A DNA stretch of 64,000 nucleotides, taken from assembly GCA_027924585.1 (NCBI GenBank), contig BSBM01000036.1:4953001-5017000 (forward strand), given 5' to 3'. A program made the translations under genes and the position numbers. This DNA is from Larix kaempferi. Its lineage: Eukaryota; Streptophyta; Pinopsida; Pinales; Pinaceae. Numbering within the stretch: the first letter of the stretch is position 1; every line of letters starts with the position of its first letter. Shown here in pieces: positions 54,009 to 64,000 of the stretch. Under the pieces are notes generated by a model. It did not search any database. It saw nothing but the letters and a program-made list of their open reading frames with translations, and was not told the DNA's origin.

Positions 54009-54935
54009 TCTAAATTTGTTTTTGGACAGAAGGAATTCAAGTATCTCGAGCACATTATCTCAGCACAAGGGGTTCGCGTGGATCCTGCTAACATCGCTAC
54101 CATGAACAATTGACCGCATCCTCAGACACTTAAGAGCCTTCATGGTTTTTTGGGGTTGACTGGATTCTACCGCAAGTTTGTCAAAGATTATGGGAACAAT
54201 GCAGCTCCATTAACTGCTATATTGAAAAATGATACTTTTACATGGACACATGCTACTGAGTGTGCATTTGACAAACTGAAACAAGCTATGTGTACTACAC
54301 CTATTCTAGCTATGCCTGATTTTTCTGAGCCCTTCACTATTGAGAGTGATGCTTGTGGCAATGGACTTGGTGTTTTTCTCCTTCAAGATGAAGACCCCAT
54401 TGCGCTCACCAGCAAAGCCCTTTCAAGTAAGAATTAGCTGCATCTACATATTAGAAGGAAATGATGGCTATTTTGCATGCAGTACAGAAGTGGCGACCAT
54501 AACTATTAGGGAATCATTTCTGCATCAAGATTGATCACCAAAGTCTGAAATATTTCCTGGAACAACGTGTATCCTCCCCAGCACAACAGAAATGGGTTAG
54601 AAAACTCATGGGTTATGACTATGAGATCACTTACAAGAAGGGTAGGGACAATATTGTGGTAGATGCTCTTTCTCACACATTTGATGACCAAGGTTCTCTT
54701 TCAGCTATTTATATGCCTGTTCCAAATTGGTTGCAATCTGTTCAACATGGCTATGTCAATGACTCTTCATTATCTCAAATCATCCAACGCTTGGCCAAAA
54801 ACCCTTCTATTGTACCACATTACTCTTGGGATTGTACTTCCCTGATATATAAGGGTCTTCTGGTGCTTCCCAAGAGCATAGATCTTCAATAGGATGTCTT
54901 CTATGAACTCCATGCTTCTCCATCGATAGGGCTGT
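54009..54935 (+). pseudogene. Chromovirus-like RNase H and start of integrase
   Basis: Blocks: LTGFYRKFVKDYGNNAAPLT, TWTHATECAFDKLKQAMCTT, FTIESDACGNGLGVFLLQ (first Asp), then frame breaks at about 54435 and 54530, KYFLEQRVSSPAQQKWV, MGYDYEITYKKGRDNIVVDA (last Asp) and SHTFDDQG. A linker leads to YELHASPSIG, the beginning of the integrase zinc region, where the element stops. Confidence 0.75.
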
Positions 54936-54939
54936 CATT

Positions 54940-56689
54940 GACAGAGGGAGACCTGCAACTATCAAGGCAATGATGTTTCCTTAACAGGAGCGCGAGGCGG
55001 AGAACCGAAATGTGACAGTACTGATGGCAGGACTGACAAACTAGGGGGAATAATTGTGCAAGGAGAGTGGGTGGACTCAAACTTCCTTTGTTTAGAGTAT
55101 GACGGCGGGGATGATCGGGCAGCATATGAAACTGACTGAAGGGAAAGGGATCATAGCTGTATTGTATCTGGAAGGGGGACTGGGCTGAGGGAGACTCAAG
55201 CTGGGGTAAAATGGCATGAGACTGCAGAATACTCTTAACAAAGGCGACCGGATGGTGGGTGCTGCTGAGATGATCGATCATAATGCCGAGAGGCACGGGA
55301 TGACTTCTTCATGGGTTAAGGAACTAGAAGAAGTGAGTGTAAAAATGGTACTGTCGTGTGGATTTATACCAGCCCAAGACAGTTCATGCTCGTGAGTGCT
55401 TTCAATTTTAAGGAGTCTGAAAGCGATAAGAAGACTCTGAAAGGATGGAATGGTACTGTCGTGTGGATTTTACGAGCCCAGGACAGTTCATGCTCGTGGT
55501 TGCTTTCAATTTTAGAGAGTCTGAAAGCAAATAAGAAGACTCCAGGGGATTGCTTTTTCGTGTGTTAGTCTCCAAGGCCCAAAGAAGCATAAAAGGATGC
55601 AATGAAGAACTCTTCTAGCCGGTGTGACTAGAGTATTCCTTTTTCATAATTAGTCTACAAGGTCCGGAAAAGGATTAAACTTATACTAGATAGACGCCCT
55701 TTCAGGTACTTTAACGAGCATGAAAGGAAGCAAGATTGCTCGGCGATCTTTTCATTGTTTTAGGAGTCAGAAAAGAGATTATCGGAAACTCCCTAAGTGC
55801 CTTTTTCGTAAAGGACTTGTCCGGCCCGAAAAAGGGATAAAATTATATCGAACAAAAGGAATGGCCAGGCAAGGAGGAAGTGCTCAATCAAGGAACATTT
55901 ATGATGACCAAGAACGAGGGTGGGGGGGAACACTGGTGGGCCTCCTTGCGGGGTAATGAAATGGTGGCAAAATAATGAAATATTTGCAGTATGACAGGAG
56001 TGAATGGCTCATGTAAAAATGTGGAACAATCCGATGGCGGTCGATGTGACGCGTAAACCGAGGCAGCAAGGTGTCGGGACACAATGTTGAAACTGTACCA
56101 AGTGAGAGTGAGAAATGATCTCAAGCATCATCACGAGCTCGAAAAAATGAATCCGGCGATATAAAGAGTGTCAAAAATGGAGAACGGTCGATGTGGCACG
56201 CAAACCGAGGCGACGAGGGGCGTTTTGGAAAAATACCCGAAAACTATGGGGGTGAGAGCGAGAAATTATCTCAAGCATCCTCACCGGCTCGGAAAAATGA
56301 ATCCGATGATATAAAATATACCAAAAATGGGCTATGGCCGATGTGGCACGCAAACCGGGGCGACAAGGTGTCGGGACATAATGTTGATATTGGTCCTGGT
56401 GAGAGCGAGAAATGATCTCAAGCATCATCACGAGCGCGGAAAAATGAATCCGGCAGTGCAAATGGTGCGAAAAACGGAGGTCATAAGGACTCCGGAATGG
56501 TCAAAGGAAATAACTAGGTTAAAAAATGGTTGCAAATAAAGGTGAGCCCACCAAGCCAAGGATGCAGTGGTGGGGAGAAATTATGACCCGTGGGAGAAGA
56601 ATACTAGGTGTATCAAATCAAATCAAATCTACAAGTGATATGTGACCTCAAAAATGGTGGAGATCACGCATGTGAAAAAGTGAGCAGGG
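54940..56689 (-). other. Tat-B 3' region in the remnant, with tandem repeats
   Basis: Reverse-complement match to 38470-40060. It includes the decayed antisense ORF 2 (plus strand about 54945-55260), a 105-bp tandem duplication (55345 and 55450, starting ATGGTACTGTCGTGTGG) that the other copy lacks, and the 145-150-bp repeat units (about 56050-56520). Confidence 0.75.
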
Positions 56690-59137
56690 TTAATGACCTG
56701 CCCCCATGCTAGGTGCATGGGGTTTGTGATTATGGATCACATATGTGTGGGTTTGAACAATGGGTTCATTGACGTGCTGAGATAGATGTGATGGGGAAGG
56801 TTCAAAATGATTGATCATGCCCCCTATCCCAGGGTCGAGGGAATCTATTATGCCCCTTGACTCAGAGGTGTCAAGGTGGTGCTCTATGATGGTGGGGTCG
56901 AGACCAGGCATTTCGGTATAGGACCAGGAAAAGACATCACGAAATTCCTGGAAGAGTTTTTTGTACTCCTCAATCTCATGCTTGCTACAGGAGGCTCCTA
57001 AAGTTATGAGTTCAGGTGTACCTCCTGGGGCAGTGATATCAATTTGGATGACGGGTGAAATATTGTCCATGTTACCTTCCTCAAAAGCATCCGGAGAAGG
57101 AATAGGGTCCTTAAACCAGTTGACCTTGGTAGGAAGGAAGTCTTTGGATTCAACCGCAAATTGAGTAGCGGTGCTAGAGGAAGATGCTTCTGGGAGGAAA
57201 TACGAACGATGGTGCATGTCATCCCAGGGATACTCCGGGGCAGTGAGTGCCTCAAGAATCTCCTCATCAGTACGGAAAGTTTGGGCCATCAAATCGGTTG
57301 ACGAGGGAATGGTAGTTGAAGAGATCATGTAAATGGTGTTGATCTCCTCGGATGGGGGTGAGATCGGGGGGTGAATCTCTTCAATGGTGGGTGGTGCCAT
57401 CTCAAGATCCAGATGGTTCATCTCATAGAGAGCTGCTCTGTAATCGGGGAGATCGAGACAGTGATGTGAGTAATGCCCGTAAACACCGCATATGGCACAG
57501 GGGTAGTTAGTGCGCAGGGATTTATCACGAGGCTTAGGGGTTGGATCTAGTTTGACAACCGGGATATTGGGGTCATCGTCAAGCATCTGCATGTGTTCCT
57601 GTAATGCCGGTAACTGTGGACATTGATGAGTCGCATGGCCTAACTCATCGCACAATGATCAATTGGGAGGAGCACGAAACACGGGGGGGCTTTTGACTGT
57701 CTTAGGAGGTGGTACAGCAGTGTAAGGTTGAGGGCCTCTGCCCCCAGTGGATTTGGGAGGAGGGGGATTCGTGGAGGACGAAGGGGTAGCGACACCGGGG
57801 GGTGGCTGAGTGGTAGTAGCCATGGGTTGCACCGGTTGGAGGATGACGCTTGGTGTCGGCGGGGGAACGGGAGGCAAAAGATACCAAACGGGTAATCCCA
57901 AGGTTAACCCAGGGAGGCTAAGGGTAGCCATGACCGGGGCGCTTACTATTCCCGAGGGAGGGACTAGGAAGGGGATTGTATGGATACGTGTAACACCAAT
58001 GTGGCTAGGTACCAATGGTGGTTTAGGAAACAAGGGTGGTTGATTGTTAGGTGTTTGGTTATCGTGGGACAGGGTACATAAGTTAGACACTTCGGGTGTA
58101 GATGACGGGGGAGGAATGGATTGGAATGTGGATGTCATCGGCGGGTCTGAGTAAACTCCAGGTCCCAAGGAGGAAACAAACGAGGTAGCGGCACCATTAA
58201 CAGGTTGTTCAACCATGGGGAGAACATTTTCGGGTGCAGCAGGGGCATTGGGATCATAGTAGGTGAGCTGGTCAACCTTGACCACACATCCCTCATGGGG
58301 GAACATCATGGTGCGAAAAATGGAAGAGGCAACCGCTCGCATGGAATACATGTAACTGCGTCCAAGTAAAAGGTTATAATCCAATTGGGCATTGATTACC
58401 TCGATGTCGATAAGTATGGTTTTACCACCTAACTAGACGGGGACATTGGGTAGGAGGCCTTGGGGCTGGGCCGACCGACCGTCGTAGGCGCGTAATGCAG
58501 TGGTGGACTACTGGAGAGTAGGGGATCCCAACTTCTGCCATACGAAAGTAGACATAACGCATGTGGAGGCACCTTCATCGATGATGCATCGATGGATGAC
58601 AAGATTCCAAACGGAAATAGAAACTTGGAATGCTAAGGAGGAAGGCAGGCATGGTTCGGATTGGTCCAAATCAAATGCCATCAAATTTGAATCATGTGGG
58701 TCAATCGCCCCAATGGCGGAGAGTAAAGTCTTGTGTTGGGAAGGGTAGTTTTTCAAGACTTCTAATGCAGACATGGATGTGGGAGATTGGGCTAAGTCAT
58801 CGACGATGTTGTAGTTGGACGCAGCCCGTGCATTGGGGTTATTGTTGATACGGCGAAGTGGGAAACGAGGTGCTTTGGGAGCGCCATCGAGTGGGGGTGG
58901 AGGGATACGTAACGCTTGATCAGTGGGATGAGCGGTAGTAGGTTTATCAGTGGGAGGGGCTTCAGAGGTGGAGCCATATTGGTTCCGACGGGTTTGAAGG
59001 TTGACATCAGCGGATGACATCATCAACAAGTGGTGGGTCCCTGAGTCGAACATGGGTTGGTCAGGAGCAGCGTAAGTGATTTGTTGTTGGGGTTGCACGT
59101 TGGCTTGAGGGGGATCCAACGGCTGAGTGTTCACTAC
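56690..59137 (-). pseudogene. Tat-B gag tail, protease and knuckle spacer (remnant)
   Basis: On the minus strand: VVNTQPLDPPQANVQPQQQ, DSGTHHLLMMSSADVNLQTR, APRFPLRRINNNPNARAASN, then the protease IIDEGASTCVMSTFVWQKLG (about 58595-58535), a TAG, DYNLLLGRSYMYSMRAVASS and KVDQLTYYDPNAP. The spacer is LSLPGLTLGLPVWYLLPPVP with knuckles *SLCDELGHATHQC (57661-57620, first Cys codon now TGA) and CAICGVYGHYSHHC (57499-57458), followed by EEINTIYMISS and PWDDMHHRSYFLPE. It is less decayed than the copy at 31091-33346: 57655-56690 is a single open frame whose last 55 codons are foreign 3'-region sequence after the deletion. Confidence 0.85.
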
Positions 59138-59853
59138 TGTTAACACCCAAAAAGTGTTCACTACCTCATCTACCACATTATATGGCTCATTTTTCCATTT
59201 CCCTACCATATATCCCAAAAAATCCCGTTAAAAAGCCTCCAAAAGGCCTAAAATGCCTCCAAAAGGCCACAAAACCATCAAAATAGCCTAAAAAAGGCTA
59301 AAAAAACCCCCTTTTTCCTCTAAAAATAGCAAAAAACCCCCTAATAGGGAAGAAAAATATAAAATAATGAGGAAAAGGAGGAAAAAACCCAATACAGCTA
59401 CCCAAAACCATGTGTTTCCCAAAACCATGGGTCAGCACTCCACCACCAAAAAACTATAAATAGGTGATGGAGATCCCTTATTCCATATCCACAATCACAA
59501 GCACCCTTACTCTGCCAAAATCTCTCTCGAAACCCTAGTTCATCATTGAACTACTTTCACCTTGAGAGCCACTTTTGGCCCATCCCCACCATTGGAGAAG
59601 GAGAAGGAGCATATTGAAGCTTGGAGCATCCTCTTGGACACTGCAAAGGGCTTCATCAAACCTTTTCATTGAAGGTAACATTAATAGAAAAAGTCATTCT
59701 TTTCATTTGATGTTTATGTTTCATGCATGCTTTAGAAGTAATTTAATTTCTGTTTTTAGTTTAATAATTTACATTTACTGAACTGCTACTAAGGAGTCCA
59801 TTCTCCTTAGTAGGTGCTCATTTGCACAAGCTAGGGGTAAAACCCTAGCCACA
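59138..59853 (+). repeat. Tat-B 5' LTR (complete)
   Basis: 716 bp from TGTTAACACCC to AACCCTAGCCACA. The TATA box TATAAATAG lies at 59455-59463. It matches the split LTR at 40904 and 48318-49003 over its length with many changes. Confidence 0.9.
59455..59463 (+). promoter_or_regulatory. TATA box of Tat-B LTR
   Basis: TATAAATAG, the same core as in the copia-L and copia-R LTRs, about 400 bp before the LTR end. Confidence 0.6.
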
Positions 59854-59857
59854 GTTT

Positions 59858-59875
59858 TGGCGACTCCCCTAGATT
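59858..59875 (+). other. Tat-B primer binding site
   Basis: TGGCGACTCCCCTAGATT lies four bases after the LTR; TGGCGACTCC is the form expected for Tat/Ogre-type sites complementary to tRNA-Arg. Confidence 0.75.
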
Positions 59876-61395
59876 TTGAATTTCTGGTTTCCGTTTTGAA
59901 TTTTTTACTTTCGGCTGTCCCTTTCGGCCGCCGCATACCGCGTCTTTTCCCTCTGCAGTCGCGTCCCGACCGCGCCTTTCAGGCCTTTACCTGCGATCTG
60001 ACCGCGGCTCTCAGACTGCTTCCGACGCCCTACCAACGGATTCAAGTCTATTACCTGCGATCCGACCGTGGCTAATCAGCCTGTTTGCTGCGATCTGACT
60101 GCGCCTGTCGGCCATTTTCCCGCGTCCCGACTGCGGCTATCTGCCTCTTTCGGGCGTCCCGACTGCGTCTGTTAGCCCTTTTGCCGCGACCCGACTGCGT
60201 CTTTTTCCCTATTTTCTGCGTCCCGACTGCGTCTGTTGGCCCGAAAGCCGCGACCTGACCGCCGCTGTTTCCCTCAAACCCGCGGTCTGCCTGTTCTGTT
60301 TCGCCACAGACCCGCGGTCTAATTTCTGCATTTTTCCTGTTTTGAGCCCAGCCCCTTTTGCTGCAATATTTTCTGCATCTGCACAGCCCTCTGTCCTACC
60401 TGCAGCCCACTTCCTTACAGCCTTTCTGCAACATAATTTATGTTCCCTTTACAGAATCTTTTTAAAATTTCAGTATTTTTAATTCAAAAAATTTTGCAAG
60501 TTAAAAGTTTCAATTTCAGCATTATTGATAGTTAGAAGTTGCCCCCCTTGTGGCACTTCTATTTTGGGTTCATAACCTCACGAGCACACACTCTGTCACA
60601 TAAATCAAGTGAGCCTTAAAAAGTACCTAACTGAACCAACATTCTAACCCCACTTGGGGATCACAAAAGAATCATTGTAGTTAGGTAGGATCAGGGGGAT
60701 AGGCTTCCAATAACACCCCTTGGTTACTTTCACTTGAGACATAGTTGTTGTCCAAATAGGGAACCAAAATCCCCTAGTACTTTTTGGCACGGTCACGACC
60801 AGTTTATCAGAGGGCCTCTCCCTTAGGAGGGTTGAAGTCGGGAGACTGGTTCCAGAGGCCTGAGTGGAATACCGCACTCCATTCAGTAACCGAAGGGCTA
60901 CCTTTTGTGGTTCGCGGGATATCCCTGTATAGGGGTATTGCGGTCAACGAACTAAATGGCAGATTCACCTTTCTGGACGTGTCATGAACGGGGTATCTTA
61001 GTTGCCATTCTTCTAGGATTGACTACCCGGTGTCCCTCCCGGTAGGGGGATATCATAGCCACTTGGCTTTCCTACTCATATTGTCTGACTTGGATTTCAT
61101 CACCTTGCAGAGGATATGTTTAGTTGAGTCAGAATACTTTTAGTTAGGTGTTTGCATGCTCCTTTACCTCCCTTTGGTCTAGTGAGTCCACCATTTTTTC
61201 TTTTTAGGAAACCTGCTGCTTGTTGGTATTCTGACCATCTTTGTTGATACTCCACCTATTGTAGCACAGCTGTTGTAGTGGGTGTTTTGAGTTGGTTGTT
61301 GGCCTGAGTGCCTTGTTTTTTAGCTCTCCTTCTGCACACTCGGTTGCATTAGGCCTTTTTGAGCTGTTTTTCTACTCACCTCAACCCACAGAGAT
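59876..61395 (+). other. Tat-B leader with a CpG-rich repeated motif
   Basis: At about 59940-60270 a motif of about 20 bp, GCG(T/A)(C/T)C(C/T)GAC(T/C)GCG(G/T)CT, occurs nine times at irregular 27-60-bp spacing. The rest of the leader has no supported coding frame; small frames at 59857 and 60784 are shadows or unsupported. Confidence 0.65.
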
Positions 61396-63448
61396 TTGAC
61401 ACCATCCGTCACCATTGAGTCCCCGAGACATTCTCGGCGCCTCAGGGGTGAGCCCCCACAGCACGGTTCTCTTGACACCACACGTCATAGATTCCGATCA
61501 TTATCCGTTGATACCACTCATCACAGATCTAGAGCCTTGTCACTTGACTCCACTCGTCAGCGACGTAGGACTCCGTCACCAGATAGTGACGCTCCTTAAT
61601 TTACCTCCGATTCTGACGAAGAGTCTGAGAACCCTATTTACACTGCCCCTACTAGCCCCATGGCTGGCACGACTTCCACTCCGTTTGTGGTAGGGGCCAT
61701 TGGTGGCACATCCACCACTACACCAGTTACTACACCTGTTTTGGGTATGCCCTCCATGGGGCACCCATCTACCGTTCCCCTCACGGTACCTATTCCCACA
61801 GCGGGAATACCTATCCCCACTACATCAGTGGCGCACACTACCCATGGTGGTGCTGGACCATCCTCCACTACCTCAGTTCCCCCACTTGGGGGCACCACCC
61901 TAAATCTTGTCCCTCCACTTGGGGGCACTGGCCCCAACTTGGTCCAACCCACTACTGTGTCACATACTTCTTCCAGTTTGTCGTTCATGGCTAGCCTCAA
62001 CCTACCTGACTTGGCCAGACTGACCAACGACCCTATTCGACACGACCCTACATGGCCTCATATGCCTACCAAGATCCCCTCTGACATCCCTAAGTTCGAG
62101 GGAAAGGCCGGTGAGGACCCACAAAACCATATCATGTCTTTCCACCTATGGTGTTCCTCTAACTCCATAGTGGATGACTCTGTTCGCCTCCGTCTCCTAC
62201 AGCGCACCTTCACTGGCTCTGCAGCCAAATGGTATATCGAGCAACCTCATGGGACCCATGCCACCTTTGCTTCCCTTGCATCGACATTCCTGTAGTTCTT
62301 CCAGTTGCCTGTCCGCTATGACGCGGGCGTCGAGATCCTTCTATCTTGTAGACAAAACACAGCTACCCATATCACGGACCACATCCATGAGTGGCGTCGA
62401 CGCCGTAGCTTATGCAAGATCAAACTAGACGACCGTATCTTCCTAGATTGGTTCCTCAAGTCCCTGCTTCCTGCGATCGCTAAGGATGTAGCTTCAGAAA
62501 GACCCCAGTCTGAAGAAGAGGCCATCCTTAAGGCACAACAGCTTGACCTCATTTACGCCCAGTCGGGTTACCTTTATACCATTATATCTGACGCCCCTCG
62601 CGGCGAGTCCTCCCAGCATGATGCACCGGGGGCATCCCACGCTGCAGACGGCATCATCGGTCGTGTTTCTTCACATCCTCAACCATTTTCTATAGCACGA
62701 CCTACCCCTGGCCCCGACCTGTCGTGGGCTACCTCACAGTCTGGAGCAACCAACTCATATGCTCCCATGACACACCACCATTCCCATGGACCCTCATGTC
62801 CACCTCAATGCTTCGGTTATGCGACTCCTGCTTATGCTCCCCCAGTCGCACCTCAGTCTTACTACCATCCGCAGGCTGCCCCAGCCCCTGCACCTTCACA
62901 AGCCCAACCCGCTTATTATCCGCCCCAGGCAGCCCCTGCGGCACATCCACAACCCGCTCCGCAGCCATATCAGCAACCCCCTCAGGTTGCTGCACCTGCT
63001 CAGCCTCAACCTGCATATCATCCACCGCAGCCTGCTCCAGCACCTGCGCAACCTCAAAATCCACCTGCTGCCCAAGGGCAAGTTTACGCCCAGCAAAACC
63101 CGCAGCAAAACCAGAACAACCAACGTAACCAGGGCCAACAGAACCGCGGCAAGGGCCGTAATCGTGGGAACAACCAACCTGCCGACCAAGCTGGTCAACC
63201 AGCTAATCCCCCCGACAACAACAATGCGGCCCCCGCTCATCAAAACCCTGATCGCCCGCCCAAGCAGGCTAAAAACCCTAATCTGCGAACGAACCACCCT
63301 TGTTCTATTTGCAGGGTCTATGGACATTACACACACGCTTGCCCACACTTAGAGCGATCTCGGCAACTCTGGGTTGACGAGGCCCATCGCCGAGGGCATG
63401 CGGCTCCCCAAGCACCGCCCAACCCCCCCAACCTCAACAACCCCCTTT
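61396..63448 (+). pseudogene. Tat-B gag (nearly full length)
   Basis: It starts at ATG 61396 (MTPSVTIESPRHSRRLRGEP), an Arg/Ser-rich N-terminus with a short repeat (LDTTRHRFRSLS, VDTTHHRSRALS, LDSTRQRRRTPS). A TAA at 61597 interrupts. Then comes a Thr/Pro/Gly-rich region, the gag core (LNLPDLARLTNDP, IPKFEGKAGEDPQNHIMSFH, LRLLQRTFTGSAAKWYIEQ), a TAG at 62296, ITDHIHEWRRRRSL and WFLKSLLPAIAKDVA. A Pro/Ala/Gln/Tyr-rich domain (62820-63100) precedes a basic Asn/Gln/Arg region and the knuckle CSICRVYGHYTHAC (about 63301-63342). A one-base change in a run of C (63423-63429) shifts the frame before protease; in the copy at 31091 gag and protease share one frame. Confidence 0.85.
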
Positions 63449-64000
63449 GGTGCTGCAAAACCCCTTACCAACCCAAGGCGTGGTGAACACTCAGCCGTTG
63501 GCCCCTCAAGCTAACGTGCAACCCCAACAACAACAGATCACATACGCCGCTCCTGATCAACCCATGTTTGACTTAGGTACCCACCACTTGCTGATGATGT
63601 CATCTGCTGACGTCAACCTCCAGACCCGTCGGAACCAATATGGCCCCAACTCTGAAGCCACTCCCACAGATAAACCTACTAATGCCCATCCCACCGATCA
63701 GGCGTTACGTATACCTCCGCCGCCCATAGACGGCGCTGCGAAAGCACCTCGTTTCCCACTTCGCCGAATCAACAATAACCCCAATGCGCGCGCTGCGTCA
63801 AACTACAACATTGTAGACGACCTAGCCCAATCTCCCGCAGCCATGTCTGCGTTAGAAGTCTTGAAGAACTGCCCTTCACAGCGCAAGACTTTACTTTCCG
63901 CCATTGGGGGGATTGACCCAAATGATTCGAATTTGATGGCATTTGATTTAGACCAGTCTGAACCACGCCTACCTTCCAGCTTAGCATTCCAAGTTACTGT
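63441..64000 (+). pseudogene. Tat-B gag C-terminus leading into protease, cut by window end
   Basis: Open in one frame to the window end: PLVLQNPLPTQGVVNTQPLA, the block GTHHLLMMSSADVNLQTR, APRFPLRRINNNPNARAASN, MSALEVLKNCPSQRKTLL and MAFDLDQSEPRLPSSLAFQV. The protease active site lies just beyond the edge, judging from the other copies. It is out of frame with gag through the C-run change. Confidence 0.8.

Larger units (their letters stand above)
50661..54935 (+). mobile_element. Chromovirus-like Ty3/gypsy element, right part lost
   Basis: 5' LTR, primer site, leader, gag, protease, RT and RNase H in order. The RNase H is followed by YELHASPSIG, the usual start of the integrase zinc region, after which sequence switches at about 54936 to a minus-strand Tat-B fragment. 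Frames are broken in several places. No 3' LTR is present. Confidence 0.75.
54936..59137 (-). mobile_element. Minus-strand Tat-B remnant lacking RT to INT
   Basis: From the right, it reads gag C-terminus, protease, spacer with two knuckles and the first codons before RT; it then jumps at about 56870 to the Tat-B 3' region, which runs to about 54936. RT, RH, INT, aRNH and antisense gene 1 are deleted. The right side is cut by the Tat-B LTR at 59138, the left side joins the chromovirus-like element. Both ends are therefore truncated. Confidence 0.8.
59138..64000 (+). mobile_element. Tat-B element, 5' part, runs off the right edge
   Basis: Complete 5' LTR, primer site, leader, gag and the beginning of protease. 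It is inserted head-on into the minus-strand Tat-B remnant. The 3' end, and thus LTR divergence and target duplication, are outside. CpG-rich leader repeats are well kept and there are few stops, suggesting it is the youngest Tat-B copy here. Confidence 0.9.

Noticed and set aside
63421-63460. Programmed -1 frameshift between gag and protease in the right Tat-B copy
   Set aside because: In the copy at 31000-31130 gag and protease share a frame, and the shift here maps to a run of seven C, so a one-base mutation is simpler.

Overview
This is a piece of a plant nuclear genome built almost entirely of LTR retrotransposons nested in and abutting one another. I found no host gene, tRNA, rRNA or CRISPR array. 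The element families (Tat-type Ty3/gypsy with a second, archaeal-type RNase H; Ty1/copia with tRNA-Met primer sites; one chromovirus-like Ty3/gypsy), the TG...CA LTRs and the 5-bp target duplications point to a seed plant with a large, repeat-rich genome. The species cannot be told from this window, and a gymnosperm is only a guess. Family labels used here (copia-L, copia-R, Tat-A, Tat-B) are mine.

Layout. 1-6394: right part of a copia-like element (copia-L) with a long leader that holds a 1.47-kb solo LTR, a decayed RT/RNase H, a 1.1-kb array of small hairpins and the 3' LTR. 6395-8146: rearranged gag/protease pieces of a Tat-type family (Tat-B). 8147-30771: a Tat-type element of a second family (Tat-A) inserted in Tat-B gag. 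It carries in its leader a shrunken relative (10665-12708) and in its 3' LTR a young, apparently intact copia element (24284-30174; LTRs differ at about 2 of 703 positions; 1361-codon open frame; target duplication ATATG). 30772-49003: the rest of the Tat-B copy (nucleocapsid, PR, RT, RH, INT, separate aRNH, antisense genes, tandem repeats, 3' LTR), with a minus-strand copia element (copia-R, 40969-48312, target duplication CTTTT) inside its 3' LTR. 49004-50660: unassigned flank with a tRNA-Met primer-site match and an unrecognised 187-residue ORF. 50661 to about 54935: left part of a decayed chromovirus-like element. About 54936-59137: a minus-strand Tat-B remnant lacking RT through INT. 59138-64000: 5' LTR, leader, gag and start of protease of another Tat-B copy that runs off the right edge.

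How the parts relate. Comparing copies inside the window shows more than any copy alone. (1) Both Tat families carry, downstream of pol and on the opposite strand, homologous two-exon genes with a GT-AG intron at the same place and phase. (2) Both have the second RNase H as its own ORF about 100 bp after integrase, with an ACAG/ATG acceptor-like start. (3) Tat-B has two CCHC knuckles between protease and RT in addition to the one in gag. (4) Both copia-L and copia-R lack gag, protease and integrase and carry, between RNase H and 3' LTR, long arrays of short hairpins whose stems change together; in copia-R the sense strand repeats GGAC-UUCG-GUCC. Items 1 and 4 are the best candidates for something undescribed.
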